Below, one piece after another: positions 1-9,529 of a stretch of DNA of 64,000 bases; the first letter of the stretch is position 1; each line of letters begins with the position of its first letter. The notes below the pieces were generated by a model. The model did not search any database. It worked only from the letters and a program-made list of their open reading frames with translations, and had not been told where the DNA came from. The translations under genes were made by a program, and so were the position numbers. The DNA comes from Microvirga ossetica. Lineage in GTDB: Bacteria > Pseudomonadota > Alphaproteobacteria > Rhizobiales > Beijerinckiaceae. The stretch is taken from the NCBI RefSeq assembly GCF_002741015.1, contig NZ_CP016616.1, positions 231,501 to 295,500 on the forward strand, read 5' to 3'.

Positions 1-649
1 CGAGCTCGTCGCGCCAGCCCACCAGTTCCTGCTCGCAGGCCTCGAAGGTGGCGTCCTGCAGATCTATGAGCCTCGCTTCGAGCACCTCTGAGGCGGAAGC
101 AAGCTCAGGATGTCCCACACGCGCCGGCGACAGCGCGATGGCTGCGACCTCCGGCGGCTCGGCAAAGGCGAATTCGATGGCGATGTCGATGGGCGCGCTG
201 TCCGGCAGGATCTGCATCGGCTTGCCGAACACCGCCCGATAGCCGGCGAACACGCGCTCAGGCTTCCAGCGCCCGCTCTCGATTTTGCGAATGTCCTCAG
301 CGACGTAGATTCCTGTGTTTCGGCGGACCGGCGCGAGGATGCTCTGACGGCGCCGGTGGGCGGCCTCGTCGAGAGGCTGGTCCCCGCCGTCCTTTCGCGG
401 CCGGGAAGCCTGAGCCTCCGAGATCCCGCCCTCCCCGGCCCGCCAGACCGGAATTTGCGATGCCAACTCCGCCACGACGTCCGGGTCGAACATCGGCGCA
501 TCGAACTTGCGCCCGCGCTTCTGGAAGGTCCTGCGCTCGGCTACCGGGATCAGCCCGGCCTCGACCCAGCGCTCGCACTCCGCCTCGCTGGCGAGCAGGA
601 TGCCCGGCAGGTGGTTGAGGGTGACGAGGTTTTTCGACTTTTTAGGCAT
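1..649 (-). CDS. Hypothetical protein, N-terminal part (runs off the left edge)
   Basis: An open frame begins at an ATG at 649 (MPKKSKNLVTLNHLPG) and stays open for 216 codons to the window edge, so the C-terminus is missing. Third-position GC is high and the encoded protein looks ordinary, unlike the Arg/Ser-rich shadow frames on the same stretch. I recognise no family. The first 60 residues could form a small helix-turn-helix-like segment (ASEAECERWVEAGLIP), which would suit a DNA-binding role, but this is a guess. The 240 bp between this gene and the next hold no convincing gene. No ribosome binding site stands out, only GAAAG about eight bases before the ATG. Confidence 0.6.
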   Translation of the reverse strand, partial: MPKKSKNLVTLNHLPGILLASEAECERWVEAGLIPVAERRTFQKRGRKFDAPMFDPDVVAELASQIPVWRAGEGGISEAQASRPRKDGGDQPLDEAAHRRRQSILAPVRRNTGIYVAEDIRKIESGRWKPERVFAGYRAVFGKPMQILPDSAPIDIAIEFAFAEPPEVAAIALSPARVGHPELASASEVLEARLIDLQDATFEACEQELVGWRDEL

Positions 650-892
650 TTAGACTTTCATCGGCCGGGGCGGGCTTTCCCGCCGCTCCGGCTCCGTTCG
701 TACAGGCCCCCTGCCGTCCCGGCTTCATGCCAGGTTGAACGCAGAAAGGGCAAAGATGTTTGCGGGTGACGATGCTCGCTGCCGCCGGACGCTGCCCCGA
801 GGGGCGCGGATCAAGACTTAACGCATTGAGCTGTCGGCTCTTTCTCCTCCTATGTGTTGACGGCGGAGCGCAAAATCAAGCTAGCAAGCGCG

Positions 893-2938
893 TCAGGCTT
901 TTCCCTCGCCGGTCAGCGTCTTCCTGAGAAAGGACAGGCCCAGGGCTGTGAGAAAGGCCGCCTGTTCCTTGTTGGCCGTGCCATGGCCGCCGTCATCCGG
1001 CTCGTAGAAGAAGACCGTCTGCTTCAGGGCCTCTAACCTCGCCGCCATCTTGCGGGCATGGCCCGGATGGACCCTGTCGTCCCGCCGCGAGGTGACCAGG
1101 AGCACGGGCGGGTAGCTTTGCCCCTCTTCCAGGTTCTGGTAGGCCGAAAAACCCGCCATATAGGCCCAGTCCTCGGGCCTGTCGGGATCGCCATATTCGG
1201 CCACCCAGCTCGGCCCGGCCAGCAGACGCGTGTAGCGGCGCATGTCGAGGAGAGGCACCGCGCACCAGATCGCCCCGAAGAGATCGGGATAGCGGGTCAG
1301 CATGTTGCCGACGAGGAGGCCGCCGTTCGAGCCGCCATAGGCCGCAAGCTGCGCCGGCGTGGTGACGCGGCGCTCCGCAAGGTCGCGGGCGACGGCGGCG
1401 AAATCGTCATGCGACAGGCGCTTGCCCTCCCGCATGCCCGCCTTGTGCCACGCGGCTCCGAATTCGCCGCCGCCGCGGATATTGGCCACCACCCAGACAT
1501 TGCCCCGCTCCAGCCACGTCTTGCCGATGCCGCCGAGATAGCCCGGCGTCATCGAGACGGAAAACCCGCCATAGCCGTAGAGCACCGTCGGACGCGGACC
1601 GGCCTGATCCTTCGGCCCGATCCGGTAATACGGAATGCGCTCGCCATCGACGGAAACGGCCTCGTGCCGCGTCACCTCGATGCCCGAGGCATCGAAGGCG
1701 GCAGGGCTTTCCTTGAGAACCTCGATCCGCATGTCCTCCGTCACCAGCGCGAGGCTCGTCGGCTCGATGAAGCTCGAGATCGAGAGGAGAAACTCGTCCG
1801 TGCGCTCTAGCTGGCTCGCATCGAGCGACATGGCGTAGACGGCAGCGGTTTCGGGCAATCCCTCCAAGCGTTCCAGGTTCCAGGACGCTCCCGGGGTCGC
1901 GAGCCAGACTTGGCTCGCCAGATTGTCCAGCACGCTCAGCACGAGCCGGGACTTCGTCCACCAGAACCCGGAAAGGACACGCCGCGGGCCGGGCTCGAAC
2001 AGCGTTTCGAAGCTGCGATCGCCGGCAAGGAAGCACGAGAAGCCGATCGCGAGCAGGGCATCGGCCCTGTAGGTGCGCTCCGGCAGGGTCCAGTCGCTCT
2101 TCAGCTTGACGACGAGCCAGTCCTTCTCCACGTCGAAATGGCAATCGAGCGGCAGGTCGATGCGAACCGGGTCACCGTTCTCCTGCGCCAGATAGCTGAT
2201 CCCTTCCTCGAAGGTGATCTGCCGGCGGTAGAAGGTGCGCTCGTAGCCGGGCTCCAGGTCGACGGAGGCCGAGATGTAGATGTCGCCGGTCTCGCCTTCG
2301 AAGAGCAGCGGCGCCGTCATGAAATCCGAGCCCCGACGCCAGAGGCGTACGGTGCGCGGATAGCCAGACGCCGTGGCGGCGTTCTCGCCGAGCGTCGTCG
2401 AGACGAGCAGGCGGTCCCGGTCGAGCCAGGTCGCGCCGCCCTTGGCCTCGGGCAAGGCAAAGCCATCGCCGACGAAACGCTTCTCGACGAGGTCGAATTC
2501 CCGCACCACGACAGCATCCGCCCCGCCGCGCGACAGGCTCACGAGCCCATAGCGCTGCTCGGGCTGAAGTGTGCCGCAGCCCTTCCAGACCCAATCCTCA
2601 CCCTCGGCCTGAGCCAGCGCATCGATATCGAGCACCGTTTCCCAGGACGGCTCCGCCTTGCGGTACTCGTCCATCGAGGTGCGGCGCCACAGGCCGCGCA
2701 CATGGGCGGCATCCTGCCAGAAATTGTAGAGCTGGCCGCGCCGCCGCGTGATGAAGGGAATGTTGTCGGGCCGGGTCGAGATTTCGTACAGCGTCTTCTT
2801 GTCCGCCTCGAAGGCGTCATCGCACAGGGCGGCCCTGGTCATCTCGTTATGGGCTCTCACCCAGCCGAGCGCCTCCTTCTCCTCGACATCCTCGAGCCAG
2901 AGATAGGGATCGGGTTGCTCGGGCATCCGTTCGGCCAT
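893..2938 (-). CDS. Prolyl oligopeptidase family serine peptidase (S9A)
   Basis: Cleaves short proline-containing peptides. The protein has 681 residues from the chosen start, the usual size for family S9A: an N-terminal seven-bladed propeller region beginning with the signature DPYLWLEDVE, then a C-terminal alpha/beta-hydrolase domain. The catalytic serine sits in GGSNGG (about residue 537), the aspartate in DDRVHP (about 620) and the histidine in GGHG (about 652), so the triad is complete. I chose the ATG at 2938 because S9A proteins usually begin just before the DPYLWLED motif; an in-frame start at 3004 would add 22 unlikely residues. No signal peptide is visible, so it is probably cytoplasmic. 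It stands alone. Confidence 0.93.
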   Translation of the reverse strand: MAERMPEQPDPYLWLEDVEEKEALGWVRAHNEMTRAALCDDAFEADKKTLYEISTRPDNIPFITRRRGQLYNFWQDAAHVRGLWRRTSMDEYRKAEPSWETVLDIDALAQAEGEDWVWKGCGTLQPEQRYGLVSLSRGGADAVVVREFDLVEKRFVGDGFALPEAKGGATWLDRDRLLVSTTLGENAATASGYPRTVRLWRRGSDFMTAPLLFEGETGDIYISASVDLEPGYERTFYRRQITFEEGISYLAQENGDPVRIDLPLDCHFDVEKDWLVVKLKSDWTLPERTYRADALLAIGFSCFLAGDRSFETLFEPGPRRVLSGFWWTKSRLVLSVLDNLASQVWLATPGASWNLERLEGLPETAAVYAMSLDASQLERTDEFLLSISSFIEPTSLALVTEDMRIEVLKESPAAFDASGIEVTRHEAVSVDGERIPYYRIGPKDQAGPRPTVLYGYGGFSVSMTPGYLGGIGKTWLERGNVWVVANIRGGGEFGAAWHKAGMREGKRLSHDDFAAVARDLAERRVTTPAQLAAYGGSNGGLLVGNMLTRYPDLFGAIWCAVPLLDMRRYTRLLAGPSWVAEYGDPDRPEDWAYMAGFSAYQNLEEGQSYPPVLLVTSRRDDRVHPGHARKMAARLEALKQTVFFYEPDDGGHGTANKEQAAFLTALGLSFLRKTLTGEGKA

Positions 2939-3093
2939 GGCATCGTTCCGTTCAGTTTCGTGATTGCGGGCGGGCGAGAATCGGTGACAGGGATTATCGG
3001 TCATGCCAGCCCGACGGCAACACTTGACCTCGAACCCAACGGATCGCCATCCGTTGAAAGGGAACCGCCTTAAAGACGAAGCATGAAAGGGCT

Positions 3094-3471
3094 ATGATGG
3101 ATCCGTTCGTTTCCGCGCTCGAAGAACTGGCAGAGGCCCTCCTTGCGGGAGAGGAACCGGAACAGGTTCTGTCGGACATCGCCGAGGAGAACAGCCTTCC
3201 CATCCAGGCTCTGCGCAACCGGGCGCTGCGCGCATTCGGTCCGCTCGAAACCTACAAGCTGCGGCAGGCGGAGTTGAAGAAGGAGCGCGAGCAGACGGCC
3301 AGGCGCCGCGATCCCGTCTTCGCAGGCGCATCCTTTCTGGCGGCGGTCGCAAGCCTCAACCCCAGGCTGAGCGCCGACGAGAGGCGGGCCGAGATCGAAA
3401 GGCTTGCCGCAGAGTACGATGTCGACCCTGCAGCGCACAAAGAGGCGATCAATCGGCTGCGCCCGCGCTGA
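3094..3471 (+). CDS. Hypothetical protein, 125 aa
   Basis: A small acidic, mostly helical protein (MMDPFVSALEELAEALLAG...). The first half is Glu/Leu-rich; the second has a charged KKEREQTARRR stretch, and the C-terminus is again helical. It has no signal peptide, no membrane segment and no recognised domain. An AAAGGG stretch lies 6-11 bases before the first ATG; ATG at 3097 is the alternative start. It diverges from the prolyl oligopeptidase, with 155 bp between the starts. Codon use matches neighbouring genes, and the protein on the opposite strand looks like a shadow. Function unknown. Confidence 0.65.
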   Translation: MMDPFVSALEELAEALLAGEEPEQVLSDIAEENSLPIQALRNRALRAFGPLETYKLRQAELKKEREQTARRRDPVFAGASFLAAVASLNPRLSADERRAEIERLAAEYDVDPAAHKEAINRLRPR

Positions 3472-3578
3472 GACGCGGCCAAGCTGCCCTATCCTGACCA
3501 AAGTAGCGAGATAACTCACACGCATCGTTGAAGGCGGTCCAGAACACCGTGCACGTTAGAATGCAAACGGAGGACGCT

Positions 3579-3860
3579 ATGGCAGTTCATGTCAAATACC
3601 CGCTTGGTCACCGCGTACCGAATGCGGATGGTTTCTATTCTTCGGACATTCTTCCCCTGCTCCAGAATATTCTCGCCGAGCTGGCCGATCTCGATTTCGC
3701 CCATGAGAAGAACCTCAACCGCATCAGGCAAAGCGCGGCCGACGACGCGGAGAAGAGCGCAATGATCGTGAGACTCCGGCGGCAGCATCGCGACATGCGG
3801 GAGCCGTTCGTTCACGAATTGACGACCCTGCGCGAACGCATCGACACGATTTTCCGATAA
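3579..3860 (+). CDS. Hypothetical protein, 93 aa
   Basis: A small soluble protein starting MAVHVKYPLGHRVPNADG. A strong GGAGG at 3569-3573, six bases before the ATG, decides this start over the longer in-frame ATG at 3528. The centre is helical and leucine-rich (LLQNILAELADLDFAHEKNL), and the C-terminus has TTLRERIDTIFR. The protein may be a helical bundle. I recognise no domain, and the neighbours give no clue. It is followed by the convergent mocA-like gene. Confidence 0.65.
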   Translation: MAVHVKYPLGHRVPNADGFYSSDILPLLQNILAELADLDFAHEKNLNRIRQSAADDAEKSAMIVRLRRQHRDMREPFVHELTTLRERIDTIFR

Positions 3861-3899
3861 GCCGCTGGGGTCGGGCTTCTCACGTCGTGCACCCGACTC

Positions 3900-4487
3900 T
3901 CAGCTCTTCAGCGCCTCGAGATCATCCGCATTGTCGATGTCTCGAACGATGGCCGCATTATCAAGCGGCCATTCGACCGCGCCGGGATGATGGCGCAGGA
4001 TGCTGCCCGCGCCGGCATCGCCCTGCAAGGTCAGGATCGCGTCTCCGAGGTTTCGTGACAGCACGACCGGATTCCCGCGCCGTCCCTCGAAGATCGGGAT
4101 CAGGGCCATGGGTCTGCCATGCTGCTCCCATGCCGCTATGAGGTCATCGATCAGCTCGGCGGCGATCAGCGGCATGTCACCGAGAAGAACGATGGCCGCC
4201 TGCGCCTCGGCCGGCAGCGCTGCGAACCCCGCCTTCAGCGACGTCGACAGACCGTCGGAGGAAGCTTCGTTGCGGACGAACCGGACCGGAAGGTCCTTGA
4301 CGGCCGCTTCGATCTCGCCTGCCCGATGACCCGTGACGACGATGACCGGATCGGCCGAGGACACGGCAGCCGCTTCGACGACATACCTGACGAGCGGCTT
4401 TCCCTCGAACGGCGCCAAAAGCTTCGGCTCCGGTCCGAACCGGCTGCCCTGTCCAGCCGCGAGGACGATGGCGGCGATCTCGCTCAT
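3900..4487 (-). CDS. MocA-like molybdenum cofactor cytidylyltransferase (NTP transferase)
   Basis: A 195-residue nucleotidyltransferase of the MobA/MocA fold. The N-terminal nucleotide-binding motif LAAGQGSRFG and the metal-binding GDMPLI at about residue 103 are both present. In E. coli MocA transfers CMP from CTP to molybdopterin, giving the MCD cofactor of xanthine-oxidase-family enzymes. Here it is the last gene of a molybdenum hydroxylase operon and overlaps the xdhC-like gene by four bases. That context favours MocA (CTP) over MobA (GTP), although the sequence alone does not settle nucleotide choice. Confidence 0.85.
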   Translation of the reverse strand: MSEIAAIVLAAGQGSRFGPEPKLLAPFEGKPLVRYVVEAAAVSSADPVIVVTGHRAGEIEAAVKDLPVRFVRNEASSDGLSTSLKAGFAALPAEAQAAIVLLGDMPLIAAELIDDLIAAWEQHGRPMALIPIFEGRRGNPVVLSRNLGDAILTLQGDAGAGSILRHHPGAVEWPLDNAAIVRDIDNADDLEALKS

Positions 4488-5191
4488 GCGGAAGCGCCTT
4501 CCCGCTCCCGCTTCCGGTCCTTCCGGATCGTGGCGACGATCTCGGCGAGGATCGAGACCGCGATTTCAGCCGGCGAGATCGCGCCGATATTGATACCGAT
4601 CGGGGCGTGCAGACGGGCGAGTTCCGCCTCCCCGAAGCCGGCGGCGCGCAGCCGTTCCGTCCGCTGCGCATGCGACTTCCGCGAGCCGAGAGCGCCGATG
4701 TAGAAGCATTCCGATTGCAGCGCCGCGGTCAGCGCACGGTCATCGATCTTCGGGTCGTGCGTGAGGGCCAAAAGCGCCGTATGCCGGTCGATCCCGATGC
4801 GCGGCAGGGCCTCGTCGGGCCATTCGTGCAGCAACGGAACACCCGGGAAACGGTCCGGCGTGGCGAAGGCGCCGCGCGGATCGATGATCGTCACGTCGAG
4901 ATCGAGCCCGGCCGCCATCGGCGCCAACGCCTGGCTGACATGGACCGCTCCGACCACGAGCAGCCTGATGGGCGGAACGTGCACGTCGAGGAAGAACTGT
5001 CTCTCGCCCTCCCCGATCAGGCCGCTCTTGCGCAGGCCGAGATGCTCTTGCAGGCTGCTCCTCAAAGGATCGTGACCGACCTCCGCCTCCCTGACGAGAC
5101 GCTGCATGCCCGATGCGATGTCGGTCACGACAACAACTGCCCGGCGGGAGGCGCGCTCTTCGTTGAGGGCGGCGAGAAGATCCAGATTCAT
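4484..5191 (-). CDS. XdhC family protein, C-terminal Rossmann domain type
   Basis: A 235-residue protein with a short N-terminal region and an XdhC Rossmann fold starting near VVGAVHVSQALAPMA, followed by the family stretch ALTHDPKIDDRALTAAL and YIGALGSRKSHAQR. XdhC proteins bind molybdenum cofactor, promote its sulfuration and hand it to the apo-enzyme of xanthine dehydrogenase-like hydroxylases. The start is the ATG at 5191, giving a gene 41 bp downstream of the partner half. The classical XdhC N-terminal domain is encoded separately by the preceding gene, an arrangement also known in other Rhizobiales. It overlaps the mocA-like gene by four bases. Confidence 0.87.
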   Translation of the reverse strand: MNLDLLAALNEERASRRAVVVVTDIASGMQRLVREAEVGHDPLRSSLQEHLGLRKSGLIGEGERQFFLDVHVPPIRLLVVGAVHVSQALAPMAAGLDLDVTIIDPRGAFATPDRFPGVPLLHEWPDEALPRIGIDRHTALLALTHDPKIDDRALTAALQSECFYIGALGSRKSHAQRTERLRAAGFGEAELARLHAPIGINIGAISPAEIAVSILAEIVATIRKDRKREREGASA

Positions 5192-5232
5192 GGAGGCGCT
5201 TTCACGATCGTCGGCGGGTCCGGGGCCTGGCC

Positions 5233-5556
5233 CTAATTCACCCGCTCGACATAGATCCGAATCCGCCCGCCGCAGGTGAGGCCGACCTGCCAGGCCGTCT
5301 CGTCGGCGACCCCGAATTCCAGCATCCGCGGTTGTCCGCTCCCGATTACGTCGATCGCCTCCGTGATGACCGCGCCCTCGACGCAGCCGCCCGAGACGGA
5401 GCCCAGGAAATTGGCCCCGTCGTCGACCACGAGATGGCTGCCCACCGGGCGCGGGGCAGAACCCCAGGTTTCCATGACGGTCGCGATGGCGACGCCCCTG
5501 CCGGCGCGCTTCCAGGCTTCGGCCTGCTTCAGAATCTCGGCGTCGGATGTGATCAT
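5233..5556 (-). CDS. XdhC/CoxI N-terminal domain protein
   Basis: A 107-residue stand-alone version of the XdhC/CoxI N-terminal domain. The diagnostic stretches are ETWGSAPRPVGSHLVV and GSVSGGCVEGAVI, and the protein closes with CGGRIRIYVE. Together with the next gene it makes the two halves of a conventional XdhC, so the chaperone probably acts as a heteromer. It starts nine bases after the end of the molybdopterin subunit gene, so it should be cotranscribed. The cysteines in SGGCVEG and LTCGGR are conserved in the family. There is no sign of a frameshift between the halves: each has its own start. Confidence 0.87.
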   Translation of the reverse strand: MITSDAEILKQAEAWKRAGRGVAIATVMETWGSAPRPVGSHLVVDDGANFLGSVSGGCVEGAVITEAIDVIGSGQPRMLEFGVADETAWQVGLTCGGRIRIYVERVN

Positions 5557-5564
5557 GACAGGGA

Positions 5565-7817
5565 CTATCCGAGAAGCTTGTCGAGGGTGATCGGGTATTC
5601 GCGGATGCGTTTGCCCGTCGCGTGATAGATCGCATTGCCGATGGCCGCCGCCGTTCCGACGATGCCGATCTCGCCCACGCCCTTGATGCCCATCGGGTTG
5701 AGCTTGTCCTCGTGCTCGGACACGAAAATCACGTCGATATCATAGATATCGGCGTTCACCGGCACGTGGTACTCCCCGAAATTGTGGTTCATGAAGCGCC
5801 CGAGATTGTGGTCGAGCATGGATTCCTCCTCGAGAGCCATGCCGATCCCGAACACCACGCCGCCCATGATCTGGCTGCGCGCCGTCTTGGGGTTGAGAAT
5901 GGTCCCGGCGGCGACCGCGTTCACGATACGCGTCACGCGGACGATCCCAAGCTCCTCGTCCACCCTCACCTCCGCGAAGATGGCCGAATGCGTGTAGCCG
6001 GCATAGCGCGCGGCGTCCATGAGGCTCGGTCCCGACTTCCCATCCGCCTCGACCTGCTCGACGCCTCCGGCCTGCATGGCGGCAGCGAAGGTGACGCGGG
6101 CGCTCGCATCGTTGGTCAGGTGGATCTCTCCATCGGCGAACGTGGCCTGCTCGAAGCTGGCGTTGGCAAGCGGCGAGGCATCCATCTGCCGGGCGAGTTT
6201 GAACAATTGCTCCCGCAGCGACTGACAGGCCGTCTGCACGGCCGTTCCGGCGGAGGCCGCCGTCCAGGAGCCGCCCTCGACCGGGGATCGCGGCAGACTC
6301 GAGTCGCCGATCTTCGTCGTCACGTCCTCCATGCGAAGGCCCGTCGTCTCTGCGGCGATCTGCGTGAGGATCGTGTAGGTGCCGGTGCCGATATCGGCGG
6401 TGGCGCAGGAGACCTCCAATCGGCCGTCCCGGGTCAGGACCGCGCGGGCGGCAGTCTTTGCCATCATCGCCTCCCATACGCCGGTCGCCATGCCCCAGCC
6501 GACGAGCTCGCGGCCCTCGCGCATGGAGCGCGGTTCGGGATTGCGCCTGCTCCAGCCGAAGCGCTCCGCGCCGAGCTGATAGCAGGCCCGGAGTTCCTTG
6601 CTGCTGAAGCTCTTCTTGTCCGGCTCATCCGTCTCCGTGTAGTTCTTCAGCCGCAGCGCGATGGGATCGATGCCGGCGGCATAGGCCAGCTCGTCCATGG
6701 CGGTCTCGAGCGCCGTGACGCCCGTGGCGGCGCCGGGAGCCCGCATGTCGCACGGCGTGTAGGTGTCGACCTGCGCAAGCTGGTAGGTCAGCTTGACGTT
6801 GTCGCAATGGTAGAGAAGGTTCGACCAGTTGACGATGGACTCCTGGTAATCCTCGAACGTCGAGGTCACCTGCACGGCATCGTGGATGATGGATTGAAGC
6901 GTCCCGTCCGGATTGGCGCCGAGGGAAATCGTCTGGATCGCCTGCGGCCTGTAGCCCAACGTGAACATCTGATCGCGGGTCAGCACCACCCGCACCGAGC
7001 GCTTCAGCTCGAGAGCCGCGAGGACGGCGAGGAAGAGCTGATATTGCGGACGCAGGCCGACGCCGAACGCGCCGCCCACGAAGGGCGAGATCACGCGGAC
7101 CTGATCCTTCGACAGGCCGAAGACGTTCGACACATAGCCTTGGCTGTTCTGAGCGCCCTGCGTCTTGTCATGGATGGTCAGCGTCCCGTCCTGCTCGTAG
7201 ACGACGGTCGAGGCAAAAGGCTCCATGGGGTTGTGGTGCTCGATGGCGATGCGATATTCGCCTTGCACTTTCACCGGTGCCTGCGCGTAAGCGCCCTCGG
7301 GGTCGCCGGTCGGGCTCGGCGGCGGGTTGACGCCCGAACGCTTTTTCGGCGGCAAATAAGCCTCGCGGCGGCTGATGTCGAGATCCGTCATGTGGGTCTC
7401 GACCGTGTAGGCGACCTCTACGAGAGATGCGGCATAGGCGGCGATCTCGAACGCTTCGGCCACGACCAACGCGACCGGCTGCCCGCTATACTTGACCTCG
7501 GCGTCGTAGAGCGGCCGGAACGGCGAGCCGGGAGGCGCGACCTCGTCGCGGAAGCTGCGGTCGAGCAACGCCGTCCGCGGACGATTCTCGTGCGTGAACA
7601 CGTTCAGAACGCCCGGCACGGCGAGCGCCGCCGATGCATCGATGGACGCGATGCGGCCCTTGGCGATGCTGCTCGAGATGACGATCCCGTAGGTGAGATC
7701 CGGCGTATCGAATTCCGCGGCGTATTTCGCCTGTCCGGTGACCTTCGCGCGTCCGTCGACCCGGTTCTGAGGGGTGCCGATGAGGCCCTTTGTGTGTTGC
7801 ATGGGCATGGTCTTCAC
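5565..7817 (-). CDS. Molybdenum hydroxylase, molybdopterin-binding large subunit (PaoC/XdhB-like)
   Basis: The catalytic subunit of a xanthine-oxidase-family enzyme, 750 residues. The N-terminal aldehyde oxidase a/b hammerhead domain ([16 protein letters not shown]) is followed by molybdopterin-binding segments such as [13 protein letters not shown] and the C-terminal GVGEIG, whose glutamate is the expected active-site base. There is no Tat signal on this chain. Substrate cannot be read from sequence; aldehydes are likely because the partner FAD subunit looks like PaoB. The GTG start at 7817 overlaps the stop of the FAD subunit gene (GTGA); an in-frame ATG lies at 7808. Confidence 0.93.
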   Translation of the reverse strand: MKTMPMQHTKGLIGTPQNRVDGRAKVTGQAKYAAEFDTPDLTYGIVISSSIAKGRIASIDASAALAVPGVLNVFTHENRPRTALLDRSFRDEVAPPGSPFRPLYDAEVKYSGQPVALVVAEAFEIAAYAASLVEVAYTVETHMTDLDISRREAYLPPKKRSGVNPPPSPTGDPEGAYAQAPVKVQGEYRIAIEHHNPMEPFASTVVYEQDGTLTIHDKTQGAQNSQGYVSNVFGLSKDQVRVISPFVGGAFGVGLRPQYQLFLAVLAALELKRSVRVVLTRDQMFTLGYRPQAIQTISLGANPDGTLQSIIHDAVQVTSTFEDYQESIVNWSNLLYHCDNVKLTYQLAQVDTYTPCDMRAPGAATGVTALETAMDELAYAAGIDPIALRLKNYTETDEPDKKSFSSKELRACYQLGAERFGWSRRNPEPRSMREGRELVGWGMATGVWEAMMAKTAARAVLTRDGRLEVSCATADIGTGTYTILTQIAAETTGLRMEDVTTKIGDSSLPRSPVEGGSWTAASAGTAVQTACQSLREQLFKLARQMDASPLANASFEQATFADGEIHLTNDASARVTFAAAMQAGGVEQVEADGKSGPSLMDAARYAGYTHSAIFAEVRVDEELGIVRVTRIVNAVAAGTILNPKTARSQIMGGVVFGIGMALEEESMLDHNLGRFMNHNFGEYHVPVNADIYDIDVIFVSEHEDKLNPMGIKGVGEIGIVGTAAAIGNAIYHATGKRIREYPITLDKLLG

Positions 7818-8830
7818 TGGATCCGCTTGTCGGTCTGCGACTGGGGCTTGCCATCTGCCGCCTGGGAGAGGGCCCTCACGATCGTGCGTCTCGCGAGATC
7901 GATCTTGAACGCATTGTCCTCGTAACCCTTGGCGCCATCGAGGACCCGGTCGGCGACGGCGCCGAAGAGATCGGCGGAAGCCGTCTTTCCGCGGAGCATC
8001 GCCTCGGCTTCCGGAATGCGCCAGGGCTTATGGGCGACCCCGCCGAGCGCAAGCCGCGCATCGGTGACGGTTTCTCCGTCCAGGCGCAAGGCGGCTGCGA
8101 CCGAGACCAGCGCGAAGGCATAGGAGAGGCGGTCGCGCACCTTCAGGTAGGTGTAGTTCCGGCTGAAATCCTGCGCCGGGAGCTCGACTGCCGTGATGAT
8201 CTCCCCATGCTGCAGGGTGTTGTCGATCTCCGGCCGGTCGCCCGGCAGGCGATGGAACTCGGCAATTGGAATGGTTCGCTCCCCGTTCGGCCCCGCCACA
8301 TGCACGATGGCCTCCAAGGCCGCCATGGCGACTGCCATGTCCGACGGGTGGGTGGCGATGCAATGCTCGCTCGTGCCGAGGATCGCATGGATGCGGTTGC
8401 GTCCGAAGGCTGCGGGGCAGCCCGAGCCGGGCTCGCGCTTGTTGCAGGGCGTGCCGGTGTCGTAAAAGTAGTAGCAGCGGGTGCGCTGCAGCAGGTTGCC
8501 GCCCGTGGTGGCCGCGTTGCGCAGCTGCGGTGAGGCGCCCGCACGGATCGCGCTCGAAAGCAGCGGATACCGGTCCTGAATGCGGGAATCGTAGGCCACT
8601 TCGTCGTTGGTCACGAGAGCGCCGATCTTGAGCCCACCGCCATCGGTCTCCTCGATCCCGTTCAGCGGGAGGTGGGTGATGTCGATGAGACGGTCCGGCC
8701 GCTCGACATTGTACTTCATCAGGTCGATGAGGTTGGTGCCGCCGGCGATGAAGCGGGCCGTCGGATCGCCCGCGACCTCGCGAACGGCCTCTTCCACGCT
8801 TGCCGCGCGCAGATACGAAAATCGGTTCAT
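7814..8830 (-). CDS. Molybdenum hydroxylase FAD-binding subunit with 4Fe-4S insertion (PaoB-like)
   Basis: 338 residues of the CO-dehydrogenase flavoprotein family. The FAD-binding [11 protein letters not shown] and the [15 protein letters not shown] region are clear. Right after it lies an insertion with four cysteines (RCYYFY, TPCNKR, GSGCPA, EHCIAT). The same insertion in E. coli PaoB binds an extra [4Fe-4S] cluster, so this enzyme probably carries 2Fe-2S, 4Fe-4S, FAD and molybdenum centres. The gene overlaps its upstream and downstream neighbours by four bases each, which implies translational coupling. Confidence 0.93.
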   Translation of the reverse strand: MNRFSYLRAASVEEAVREVAGDPTARFIAGGTNLIDLMKYNVERPDRLIDITHLPLNGIEETDGGGLKIGALVTNDEVAYDSRIQDRYPLLSSAIRAGASPQLRNAATTGGNLLQRTRCYYFYDTGTPCNKREPGSGCPAAFGRNRIHAILGTSEHCIATHPSDMAVAMAALEAIVHVAGPNGERTIPIAEFHRLPGDRPEIDNTLQHGEIITAVELPAQDFSRNYTYLKVRDRLSYAFALVSVAAALRLDGETVTDARLALGGVAHKPWRIPEAEAMLRGKTASADLFGAVADRVLDGAKGYEDNAFKIDLARRTIVRALSQAADGKPQSQTDKRIQ

Positions 8831-9339
8831 CGCCCGGCCTCCCCCTTCGACCCGAGAACCTGCTCGACGGCGTCCACGATGTTGGTATAGGCGCCGCAGC
8901 GGCAGAGATTGCCGCTCATCAGCTCGCGGATCTCATCCCGCGACGTCGCCCTGCCCTCCTGGATCAGGGCGACGCCGGAGCAGATCTGTCCCGGGGTGCA
9001 ATAGCCGCACTGGAAGACGTCATGGTCGATGAATGCCTGCTGCAGCGGATGGAGCATTCCGCCGGAGGCAAGGCCCTCGATCGTGGTGACCGACGCCCCA
9101 TCCTTCATGACAGTGAAGGACATGCAGGAATTGATGCGCTTGCCGTCGACGATGACCGTGCAGGCTCCGCACTGCCCGTGATCGCAGCCCTTCTTCGTGC
9201 CGGTGAGCCCAAGATGGTCGCGCAGGAAATCGAGCAGCACGGTCCAGGGTAAAACGTCCGCCTGACGGCGCTCGCCGTTGACGGTGATGGCCACGGAAAC
9301 TTTCTCAGGCAGAGCCGCGCTCGTCTGGCTTGCACTCAC
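8827..9339 (-). CDS. Molybdenum hydroxylase 2Fe-2S subunit (PaoA-like)
   Basis: A 170-residue two-domain iron-sulfur subunit. The plant-type ferredoxin domain has the [11 protein letters not shown] cluster motif, and the C-terminal helical domain has the second cluster motif CGYCTPGQ ... CRCG. It passes electrons from the molybdenum site to the other centres. E. coli PaoA carries a Tat signal that exports the complex; this protein starts [14 protein letters not shown] with no twin-arginine motif, so the enzyme is probably cytoplasmic. It is the first gene of the six-gene operon, and the promoter should lie in the 190 bp up to 9529. Confidence 0.93.
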   Translation of the reverse strand: MSASQTSAALPEKVSVAITVNGERRQADVLPWTVLLDFLRDHLGLTGTKKGCDHGQCGACTVIVDGKRINSCMSFTVMKDGASVTTIEGLASGGMLHPLQQAFIDHDVFQCGYCTPGQICSGVALIQEGRATSRDEIRELMSGNLCRCGAYTNIVDAVEQVLGSKGEAGR

Positions 9340-9529
9340 TGCGAGTCTCCCCTGATATGAAAGGTAACAAGATCTCGCCGGATCGCTCGAACCGGGGCAA
9401 AGGTGGCCATCTGGGCGATACGCGACGGCGAACGTTTTTTAACGATTCAAATCTGTCGAGGTTCCTGGCGACGGCTCAAGCCATGATTGCGTGCGGTGCG
9501 GCAGATGTCGCGCCGGTGAGGCGAGTCAA

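Noticed and set aside
4484..5556. A broken xdhC pseudogene
   Set aside because: The two parts have separate starts, each domain is complete, and split XdhC pairs are known.
5622..7925. 767-codon open frame on the plus strand opposite the molybdopterin subunit
   Set aside because: It is the complement of a clear molybdenum hydroxylase gene, its composition is His/Arg/Asp-rich and it has no recognisable motif. High GC keeps the antisense frame open.
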